DNA of 64,000 nucleotides from Henckelia pumila. Taxonomy: Eukaryota; Streptophyta; Magnoliopsida; Lamiales; Gesneriaceae. The notes beneath the pieces are model-generated. The model saw only the letters and a program-made list of their open reading frames with translations. It made no database searches and was not told where the DNA came from. How positions within the stretch are numbered: position 1 is the stretch's first letter; each line of letters starts with the position of its first letter. The stretch is taken from assembly GCF_033568475.1 (NCBI RefSeq), contig NC_133122.1, positions 161,102,130 through 161,166,129 on the forward strand. Reading direction: 5' to 3'. Positions 1-9,489 of the stretch are shown here, in pieces. A program made the position numbers and the translations under genes.

Positions 1-2
1 GT

Positions 3-1405
3 GAAGTAACACTCAAAGTCATAAGAGCTCTGCCACGAGAATGGGATGTAAAGACAGTCGCTATGAGGGAATCCAAGGATCTCAATAAGATCGAACTACA
101 TTATCTATTTGCATATCTTAAAGCTTATGAATTCGAACTGGGAGTTCGAACTGAGGAAGACACATCAACATCACAAGTTACCAAAGCTCTCACTGCAGCA
201 TATGAAATTCCAGCAACCAAGACTGCAGAACAAATCAGTAGCGATGCAATGTCACTATTTTTAAAGAAGTTTGGAAGATTCATGAGAAAGAATCACAACA
301 GTTTCCAAAGAGCTAACAGATCAAGCTTCAAACCAAAAGAACCAGTTGAGAAAATCGAGCTTGTTACAACTGTGGAAAAGAAGGACACTTCATAGCTGAC
401 TGTACCAAACCCAAAAAGGATGAGAAAAGAACATCATACAAGAAGAACTCAAGAGAAGAAAGGAAAAGATTCAGCAGGAAGAAAGAACAAAAGGCCCTCT
501 TAGCAGATGAAAGCAATAGCAAATGGGCAGAATCAGATTCCACCTCATCCGACTCAGAAGCATCGTAAAGTGAAAGTGAAGATGAAGCTGTCAAATGTCT
601 TATGGCTAATAACGCTGACATTCCAGACGATGGAGAGGTACTTGACTTTACTTCTGATGAATTTAGTAAGGAAGATCTTATCAATGCATTAAATGAGATG
701 GTTAATGAATATCGCATGCTATCTCTTAAGTTTGATGAAGTCAGAACCAATGGAAAGAGCACAATAGATAAGTCAGATCAAAGTAACTTGAATGAGTACA
801 CTGGATCAGACATTCTAAGAGCTCAGATAAATTTGCTAATGACCGAAAACAATGATATGAGAAGCAAGCTACAAAAAACTTTATCTAAAAATCAGAGATT
901 AACAGATCTAGTAAACTCTTGGAATAAAGCATCGATATCCTTAGATAAACTTACCGGAATGCAAAAGCAAGCTGGAGATAAATCTGTCTTAGGCTACAGC
1001 ACAAATGAAGGATGTTCATCTACTCCAATCACTCAATCGTGTCTGGAAAATAACAGCTTAAAGTATATGAAGTTTGTGAGATCTAGCACGATATATGAAC
1101 CAGAGATCCCTATGACATATTCAATACCTCATCAGAGCAAACTCTTACACAGAGGGCTGGGATATGTTGAGCCAGATAGATCTAAGTCAGGATGGACTAG
1201 ATCTAGATCAAATTGGTCTAGAAATAGTTCTGAAAGACAGAGAACTTCGTCAACTCAACATAAACCACATTCTAACAGCTCGTATAGAAAGTATTGGAAT
1301 TCAAATGGGAATAATCGATCTGATCACAACACTTGGCACACACAGCACAAAGGTCATCAGATAAATATGTTATTCCCAAAGGAAAACATCATGGAAAGCC
1401 TATAA
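3..1405 (+). pseudogene. gag: Sirevirus gag, broken by a frameshift and stops
   Basis: Capsid-type sequence is open from base 3 (motif RALPREWDVK) to 395 in one frame. The CCHC zinc knuckle CYNCGKEGHFIADC (362-403) lies in another frame, so a one- or two-base indel occurred just before it. The knuckle frame then continues through a basic stretch and an acidic, serine-rich stretch to TAA at 566-568, and on to TAA at 1403-1405. The tail is rich in Ser, Arg and Asn, as in long Sirevirus Gags. The protein would bind and package element RNA. Immediately downstream (1406-1510) the linker to protease changes frame again, with TAG at 1456 and 1493. Intact Gag cannot be made from this copy. Confidence 0.8.
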
Positions 1406-1495
1406 GGATAATCCAAGTATGGATTCCAAAGGGATTAATCCAGCGTGGACCCAAGTAGGAATGGGGACCAAAGTTATTTTACTTTCTTTTTGTAG

Positions 1496-2098
1496 GAAAA
1501 CAAGGGCGAATTGATCAAACAAACAGTGTGGTATCTGGATAGTGGATGCTCAAGGCATATGACAGGAGACAGAAGAATGCTATCTGAATATATACCAGGA
1601 TCAGGACCTAAGATTACTTTCGGAGATAACTCTAAAGGTACAACCATGGGTAAGGGTAAGCTTATCCATGGAAATATTCATATTAAAGATGTATTACTCG
1701 TAGAAAATTTGAAATACAATCTGATTAGTATTAGTCAATTGTGTGACTATGACTACTGCGTAGAGTTCCAAAAGCACACTTGCACTGTAAAAGATCAATC
1801 TGGACTAATCATTATGACAGTTGAAAGAAATGGAAACACTTATAAAGTCAATTGGTCGGATCAACCATTCATTTCAGTCTGTTTGGTAGCAGCAAAAGTG
1901 AACCAAAATTGGTTATGGCACAAGAGACTCAATCACTTGAACTTCAAAGCATTAGCCAATCTGAGTAAATATGAATTGGTTGCAGGTCTGCCTAAATCGA
2001 GTTTTCAAAAGATAAAATTTGTTCTGCCTGCCAAAAAGGTAAGCAGATCAGATCAACTTTTAAAAACAAAGGATGTAAATCATCCTCCAAAAGCTTAG
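1496..2098 (+). pseudogene. pol: Sirevirus protease and start of integrase (pol, first segment)
   Basis: The frame contains the copia aspartic protease signature WYLDSGCSRHMTG near 1526-1564. It then has the GAG-pre-integrase region with LWHKRLNHLN (around 1914-1943). The two zinc-ligand cysteines expected after this histidine pair appear in a different frame from 2020 (CSACQKGK), so an indel near 2010-2020 separates this segment from the integrase core. The in-frame TAG at 1493-1495 directly upstream follows a pyrimidine-rich run, so it could be read as a nonsense change or as a splice acceptor. The sequence does not decide which. Confidence 0.78.
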
Positions 2099-4665
2099 AA
2101 CTATTGCACATGGATCTTTTTGGTCCTATACCAGTAACAAGCTTAGGGGGAATGAAGTACACCTTGGTTATTGTTGATGATTTCTCAAGATTCACTTGGG
2201 TGATATTTTTAAAATCCAAAGATCAAACTGCCACCCAATTGATTAAACTCCTTTTAAGACTTCAAAATGAGAAATCTCAATCGATTGATAAAATTAGAAG
2301 TGACAGAGGAATCGAGTTTACAAATCAAACTATGTCTACTTATCTTGAAAATCATGGAATCAAGCATGAGTATTCAGCAGCTAGAACGCCACAACAAAAT
2401 GGTGTTGCAGAAAGGAGAAATAGAACTCTAAAGGAAGCTGCTAGAACAATGATTGCTGATTCAGGTATTTCACAAAATTTTTGGGCAGAAGCTGTAAACA
2501 TAGCTTGTTACACTCAGAACAGATCAATGATTAATAAGAAAGTTGTAAAAACACCTTATGAAATCTGGTATGATAAAGTTCCAGTGATATCATACTTCAA
2601 GGTATTTGGTTGCAAATGTTTCATTCACAACAATGGTAAGACTCATCTGACTGCACTCGATGTCAGATCAGATGCTGGTTTGTTTCTTGGATATTCATCT
2701 GTTAGTAAAGTTTATAGAGTATATAATACTAAATCTCTAACAGTTGAAGAATCTATACATGTTGTTTTTGATGAAACATCTGTCACTAATGAATCTTCAA
2801 GCCTAAATGATCTCAGTAACAGAATTGAGGATGCAAAGCTTGATTCAGATGATGAAGAAGAAATCCAGATCATACAAAATATTCAATGTGAACCAGATCA
2901 AGTTGAAGAACAGAGACCAGAAGAACCACCAGTTGAGAATGAGATTACAACAAACACAGATCATATTGCACATCACGATGATCAAGATCAACAAGGAAAC
3001 ACAAATCAACTTGGTCCAAATTACAGATGGTCCAAAACTCATCCACCAAACTTAGTAATAGGTAATCCATCTGCACCTTTGAGAACCAGAGGTCATATGA
3101 TTAATGAATTCATGCATGCTGCTTTTATTTCTCATATAGAACCTAAGAAAGTAGAAGAAGCTCTTCTTGACAGTAATTGGATAGAAGCCATGCAAGATGA
3201 ATTGAATCAATTCGAAAGAAATTCTGTCTGGCATTTAGTTCCTAGACCTTTAGATAATTCTATAATAGGAACTAGATGGGTATTTAAAAATAAACTCAAT
3301 GAAAGTGGTAATGTAGTAAGAAATAAGGCTCGATTAGTAGCACAGGGTTACAGACAAGAATAGGGCATTGATTTTGACGAAACCTTTGCTCCTGTAGCTA
3401 GACTTGAAGCTATTCAAATTTTCCTTGCTTATGCTGCTTTCAAGAATTTTAAGGTATTCCAGATGGATGTTAAAAGCGCATTTCTAAATGGTCTTCTCCA
3501 AGAAGAATTGTTTGTAGAACAACCCCCAGGATTTGAAAGTCAAACTTATCCAGATCATGTATTCAAACTAGATAAAGCTCTTTATGGGTTAAAACAAGCT
3601 CCACGAGCTTGGTATGATACTCTTTCACTTTTTCTTAATGATCACGGTTTTACTATTGGCTCTGTAGATAAAACACTTTTTAAGTTTGTCAAAGACGATC
3701 ATACTTTATTAGTACAAATATATGTTGATGATATCATATTTGGGTCATCTAACCCCAAATTATGCAAAAAGTTTTCTAAGATGATGCAGGACAAATTCGA
3801 GATGAGTATGATGGGAGAACTAACATTCTTTCTGGGATTGCAAGTCAGACAGATGGAAAAGGGAATATTCATTAACCAGGTCAAATACACAAAAGAACTT
3901 TTAAAGAAGTTTGGAATGGAGAATTGCTCTGCTGCTAGTACTCCAATGAGTGCTTCAATCAAATTGGATAAAGATGAAGCTGGACCTTCGGTAGATCAAA
4001 CTCTATTCAGGGGACTTATAGGTTCCTTACTCTATCTGACAGCAAGCAGACCGGATATTATGTTCTCAGTCGGTCTGTGTGCAAGATTTCAATCTGATCC
4101 GAAGCAATCTCACTATATTGCCGCAAAAAGAATACTAAAATATCTCAAGGGAACTCAGAATGTTGGATTATGGTATCCAAAAGATTATAGTTTTAATCTA
4201 ATTGGTTACTCAGATGCAGATTATGCAGGTTGCAGAATTGATCGTAAAAGCACAAGTGGGACTTGTCAATTTCTTGGTGACGGGCTTATTTCTTGGTTCA
4301 GTAAGAAACAAACATCTATTGCTACATCTACAGCAGAATCAGAATACTTAGCCGCTGGAAGTTGTTGTACACAATTGCTCTGGATACAACAACAACTCAA
4401 AGATTATGGTGTTGATTCATCTGAATCACCAATTTTCTGTGATAATACAAGTGCAATTGCTATCACATACAATCCGGTTCTACATTCCAGAACAAAACAT
4501 ATTGATATTCGTCACCATTTCATTCGAGATCATGTTCAAAAGAAAGATGTTCGTCTGGAACATGTTTCAACCGATTTGCAAGTTGCCGATATTTTCACCA
4601 AACCATTACCCGACGGTAAGTTTTCTTATTTTCGAAATGTTCTTGGTTTAGTTGATATCGATTAA
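2020..4665 (+). pseudogene. pol: Sirevirus integrase, reverse transcriptase and RNase H (pol, second segment)
   Basis: One frame runs from 2020 to TAA at 4663-4665 with a single TAG at 3361-3363 inside the reverse transcriptase. Integrase catalytic positions are visible: HMDLFGP, SDRGIEF and NGVAERRNRTL. Reverse transcriptase has [19 protein letters not shown] and the active site YVDDIIF (around 3721-3741). RNase H shows [17 protein letters not shown] and FCDNTSAI, and the protein ends after the usual ADIFTKPL. The TAG replaces a sense codon between QGYRQE and [10 protein letters not shown]. Unlike SIRE1, where the env-like ORF follows pol in frame behind a leaky stop, this pol ends in TAA and the next ORF starts about 880 bp later in another frame. 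Confidence 0.88.
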
Positions 4666-4800
4666 ATAAATCACATGTTTAGGGGAAATATCTGCTTAAC
4701 ACTTAATTTTTATATCTGCTCGTTCCAGTACATTTAACAGATAAAACATAATATTTCATTGCATAATTCAAAGGTAGTACATCATACTCTTCATACTAGA

Positions 4801-5202
4801 TTAATCCCCTAAATTTTCTCTCATTGGCCCCCAGACCCGCTTTCTCACATCAGCATCCAAACGCCACCTGTTCAACCATTCCAACACAACCGGATCAAAA
4901 TGCCTCCCTTTGAACTCACCTGCATTGATCAGATGAGTGAGGACCCTTACTTATTTCCTGTACATCAGAAAGGAAACACCCTGATTCAAGAGGATCTCCT
5001 CAACGCTTATGGCACCCAGCAACTCCTTGTACTTGTCCTTGCAATCCTCAAGCTCGCAAACATCCTCATGCTTGCGTGGAGGAAATGGCGCCTGATGATA
5101 CATCCGGATCTCTTCCACTTTGAACCAGAGACGCATTACCCACTTCAGGATAAATTCCTGAAGTTCTTCCTTAAATTCCTCAAGAGACAGATTAGAACTC
5201 AT
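4801..5202 (-). CDS. Antisense reading frame inside the Sirevirus, unknown function, one nonsense codon
   Basis: On the minus strand an ATG at 5202 opens a frame that reads to TAA at 4801-4803, 133 codons, with one internal TAA (4951-4953, complement). Beyond that stop the sequence keeps a protein-like composition in the same frame (segments GEFKGRHFDP and LNRWRLDADV). That argues for a former longer protein rather than chance. The product is acidic and charged, starts MSSNLSLEEF and contains PFPPRKHEDV. I recognise no domain. A TATA-like CTTATAAATAGAT lies about 70 bp upstream on the same strand. It is oriented against both pol and the envelope-like frame. It could be an accessory gene of the element or a captured host fragment. 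Confidence 0.5.
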
Positions 5203-5546
5203 TTCCCTTATTTGAGTTTATAGTTTGAGTATGAAACGGAATACTCGGAAGATACATCCGAGTGATCTATTTATAAGGGATTTATTTACTTATTTATTTA
5301 TTTATGTCGATATGCATTCCCAAGATAATATTAAATAGTATTTTTTTTACCGCGTTCTTGGAATCCCACATCAGCCGCACTTTTTGAATTTGAAAAGTCG
5401 CTTACGTCATCTTCCACGTGCTTAGCCTCTTAAAAATTATCGGAAAAAATGCCTCTTCTACACTTCGCATTCCTCTGAGCCCTAATTTGCTCCTTCTTCG
5501 CAAAAACGAGATTACTCGCATTTATTTTTCGATTTGCAGGACAAAG
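5203..5546. promoter_or_regulatory. Possible bidirectional promoter between antisense and envelope-like frames
   Basis: This 344-bp stretch separates two divergent frames. Toward the minus strand it has TTATAAATAGA (about 5266-5276). Near the plus-strand side it holds ACGT-core elements: TTACGTCA (5402-5409) and a G-box CACGTG (5415-5420). A pyrimidine-rich tract ending TTTGCAG at 5538-5540, seven bases before the plus ATG, looks like a 3' splice acceptor. Promoter activity is inferred from motif placement only. Confidence 0.35.
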
Positions 5547-8234
5547 ATGACGCCCATTACCCAAAACGTTCTTCTCATCGATTTTCACACAATATTTGAT
5601 CTGACAGATCAAGGATTGGTGGATATGTTCAGAACGATTGAAGCATCTGGGCTGCGGAAATTTCTCGAAGGCGGGAAATTTCTTTACAAGCAAGCCCTAC
5701 CCAAATTCTTTCAAACGGCCAAAGTTGAAGACGACTCCATCTCTGCAAGTCTTGGTGGAGAATCTGTCCGCATCACCTCTACCTTTTTCACTTCGTCATT
5801 TGATTTGCCGAGACAGGGTATCACTGATTTCTCATCAATCTCTACTGAAACAAAGAAGCAGATGAAGAGCATGTACTCCTTGACAAACAAGCCAATTCGC
5901 ATTCCGTGCAAGAAGACGAAATTGAAGATGGAATTCAGGATTTTGCACGATATTGTGGCCAAATCTCTTCTGGCCAAAGCAGGTTCTTTCGATGCAATTA
6001 CATCTAAGAAATTTGATGTTATGGTTGCTATATCTGCTGGTATTACCATAAATTGGTCAGTTGTTATGTTCAATATTCTATCTGCTATGATAACTACACC
6101 TACAGAACAATCTCAAGGATTTGCAGTTCAAATCGGAGATATTCTGAATGATCTGAATGTCCATCTGGGACCATCGTCTGCACTTCATCCACACAAGACT
6201 TTAAATGAAAGATCCATTGATGTATACAAAGCTAAACAGCTGATTATTTTCAAGCATGGTTCATCTCACTCGGATGAGATTGAAGACTTAACGCTCCAGG
6301 ATGAATCTAAATCATTGGCCATCGCATCAACAAAGGAAGCTACGCCTACAAGGAGAACAGTTCCTAGAAGAAAGACTACAGCAAAGAGAAAAGTTTTAGC
6401 AATTTCATCTGAGTCCGAATCTTCTGAAACGGATCAAATTACTACTGCTGTCATCATTCCACCTCATCCGCAGAAAAGAAGAAGAATAGTCAGGCTTCCT
6501 CGGATTCCAATGCCTATTCCATCTGCACCAGTTCCAGCTATTCCTCTCTCCATGGTAGAAGATGTTGTTCCACCAGTGACTCAACTTAATGTATCCATGC
6601 TTCAGTCCGGATTCTTCAAACAGACTGATGATGTACCAAATATACTGTCAAACATTCAAAGGATTATTGATCTGACTGCTGAACACATTATCAAAAATGT
6701 GGATCTAAAAATGAAGTCGTTTGACAGATGGGTCTTTCATCGGACTGAGGATCATTTCTTCAACATCAAGGAATTGAACACACTGGACAAAATTGCAGTC
6801 CTTGAAGATAAAATTCTTGAATGGGCTGAAACAAAAATGGTGTCTAGAGACTTGAACAGAAGAGAGTTTGTTCAACTTAGGCTACGGGAAAGCACTCTTC
6901 GACACATCATTCAAACACAGAGAGACAAGTTCAATCCAACCAGTCTGGATATTTTTGATAAGACCGCCGCATTTAACCATCTGGAGAATGATGCTAATCT
7001 GATGACAGCAAATGCTCAACTTATGAGACAAGAATTTCCATCTGAAGCACCAGTCAGAGTTCAACCTTCATCTTAAGCTCATCCGTCTGAAACAGATAAA
7101 CTATCTCTGATAGATGAACTCACTCTCTCTGCCAAACCAATCGATACGAGCATTTCATCAGGTAAGGATACTTCTATTACAGAAGAGTCATTAATCATTG
7201 ATGTTGTTCCCACAGATCAGTCTGCTCAGGAATTTCAATACAAGGAACCATTGATTCCTCCGATCTCTGAAGATGTGTTAGCTGATCGATCTGTCAATAC
7301 AGAACAGCCTAACTCTTTTGTTCCTCCTGACCTTTCAACCACTGAGAAAGAAATAGAAGTACCACTAGCTGCATCTACGGTTCTCAACACTCCACCAGTT
7401 GAAACTATTATCTCTGGTGAAGAACAAGTTGCAGATGAATTGCTAGTGGATACCTCTATTCCGAATGATTCCCATATTGAAGATATCATCATGGACTCTC
7501 CAGAACAAACAAAGACCTCTGCTATTGATCCGCACACAGCACTGGTACCATTTGTTCCAATGGAAGAACAAAGTTGTCTCTTATCTGACGAGTCTCTGAT
7601 GATAGATCCTTCTGAGCAATTGGTAATGGATTTTCCTCCTATCTTTGAGATAGTTAGAACTGATCTTATTCATAGTATATTCAGGCCTATTACCATTATG
7701 TTCAAAGACAAGTTGGATCTTCCATCTACATCTCTCTCAGAGATTTGCATCCCAGATCCAGAGAGAACATCCGAGCTTATGAAGGACATTACCCTTACAC
7801 CTCCTGTTGCTTCTGCTTCACTACTTCAAATTAGTGCTTCTACTTCTACTGACGCCACTGAAGCTCATCTCTCTCATTCGGTTGACATCAGACCAGATCA
7901 ACACTTGGCTAATTCACTCACTCAACTCTCTATTATAGTCGGTGAACTGCAAGCTAATCAGCTGCAAACTTTTACTGAGCTACGTGATTTCAAATCACAT
8001 GTGCTGACAATGGTAAACAACATTAGTGAATATGTTCTGCATGTCCGAAAGCAACACACTGCAGAATATATAAATATTCTTTGGAAGCTTGAAGGTATCG
8101 AAGCCTCCACTGAAGCTCACACCAAACAGATTCATGACACTTTTGGTACTCAGCTCACAGTTATTCTAGATCTTTTATCTAAGGGTGGTGCTGCCAAAAA
8201 GGAGGAAAAGGCTAAATGCAAGGGAAAGAAGTAA
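5547..8234 (+). pseudogene. Envelope-like third ORF of the Sirevirus, one stop codon
   Basis: From ATG at 5547 (MTPITQNVLL) the frame runs to TAA at 8232-8234, 895 codons, interrupted only by TAA at 7074-7076. The N-terminal third is ordered (motifs FDLTDQGLVDMF, FRILHDIVAKSL, QGFAVQIGDIL). The middle is basic and proline-rich, with RRTVPRRK and QKRRRIVRL, which could be nuclear-localisation-like. The C-terminal half is acidic and Ser/Thr/Pro-rich, ends in a helical segment and a lysine-rich tail (KKEEKAKCKGKK). I see no signal peptide or clear membrane span, so 'envelope-like' refers only to position after pol. I recall similar proteins as highly repeated in Gesneriaceae, unverified here. 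An earlier in-frame ATG at 5418 exists, but the 5547 ATG sits after a splice-acceptor-like site and begins the conserved-looking part. Confidence 0.6.
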
Positions 8235-8421
8235 AATTTTCAGATCAGAAGAAAAATAGAGACAAGAAGATCTGAAGAATTAATTTTTGACATTTATTTT
8301 GTCTAAAATTATTATTTGATCTATGACATAAAATTTTTGAAAAGATTTTCGATCTATCGTCTTCATCATATTTTTGATCCAAATATTAACTTGGTTTTGA
8401 CATCACCAAAAAGGGGGAAAT
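8235..8421 (+). promoter_or_regulatory. Sirevirus 3' untranslated region and polypurine tract
   Basis: AT-rich sequence follows the envelope-like frame and ends with the purine run AAAAAGGGGGAAAT, up to base 8421. It directly abuts the LTR start TGTTGG. This is the plus-strand primer site expected for reverse transcription. Confidence 0.75.
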
Positions 8422-9489
8422 TGTTGGAGATCAAACTCTAGAATTTCAGTAATTACAAAGTCAAAACAAAACCAAGTAAATAAATTAATCGGACTCATCA
8501 AATATTAAATACTAAAGATTTCTACGAAAGTTGCCAGATCAAAGTATCGTGATTAAATCAAGATACAGATCAAGCTCTACAGATCTTATTACACCGGATC
8601 GATTGACACAAGATCAAATGGTAAACAACCAGATTGAAGCTTCATCAGGAATCTATCCGTTGCTGTAATTCAAGAAAACGACAAAATCATTTAATGAGAA
8701 TTTGAACGTTGATCGGCCTTCGCTTTAAGTAAAGATTTGTGAGCTATTTATGAGATATGTTGGCAGCCCAATATCAGAAATTGTTGGCGGCTCACTGTCT
8801 ACTTTTGGAAACTATAAATACTCAAGCATTTCAAAAATTCAAGACACGAGACCAAGAGTGAAAATTACAAAGCAATCAAATTCAAAGTCAAAAAAGCCTT
8901 CACTCAATATACCAACTCAGATACTTATTTCATCAGATCAAAGTCTCGATATTCTGAGTTAGAACACAACACAGATCGATCAAGCTCAAAGATACACTTC
9001 AAATCGATCCAGATCAAAGCTACAGCTTCCCAGTTCAAACCATCGAAGCATACTCTGTTGCTTCATCTTGTAAACTCTAAGTAGAAAAATTGTTCTACTT
9101 CGAGTTAGAGTATTGCTAGGAGTTCCTATCAAAGGATTAATTGGATTGGATTTGTACAAAGGAATTGTATAAGTCAAAGTCTTCTAGTAGAATCCTTCTG
9201 GAAACAGAAGAAGGGGTGACGTAGGAGAATTCATCTCCGAACATCCAGAAACAACTCTATCTCTTTACTGCAATTATTTCATTTCATTTGCATTAGTACT
9301 ATTAGGCATTCAATCTGTGAGGAAGATTATTTCCTCCTGACTTGCTCAGATCTTTCGAACAGATCAAAAGTTTTAAGCAAACAAAACTTCTGTCTGATTC
9401 TTACAAATCAGATCGAAGTACTCGCAAAATTTTATATTGTGTATTCACCCCCCCCCCCCCCTCTCTCTACACATATTTCGAACCTAACA
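8422..9489 (+). repeat. Sirevirus 3' LTR (1068 bp)
   Basis: It begins TGTTGGAGATC after the polypurine tract and ends CCTAACA, giving the short inverted termini TGTT/AACA. A TATA box CTATAAATA lies at 8812-8820. A C-rich run (about 9448-9461) lies 30 bp before the end, as is typical of Sirevirus LTRs. The first 250 bp hold many AGATCAA-type repeats. The next base belongs to a gypsy integrase gene on the other strand. Confidence 0.85.

Larger units (their letters stand above)
1..9489 (+). mobile_element. Sirevirus-like Ty1/copia retrotransposon, 3' part (gag to 3' LTR)
   Basis: The order is gag, protease, integrase, reverse transcriptase, RNase H, then an antisense frame, a long envelope-like frame and an LTR. 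This is the Sirevirus layout (copia elements with an extra ORF after pol). The gag is already open at base 3, so the 5' LTR and start of gag lie left of the window. The 3' LTR ends TAACA at 9489. Beyond it, at 9490, the minus-strand coding sequence of a gypsy integrase starts abruptly, so this element inserted into that gene. The target duplication should be AGCTG (9490-9494), but its partner is outside the window. The coding part carries several frameshifts and stops, so this copy is not autonomous. Confidence 0.85.
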
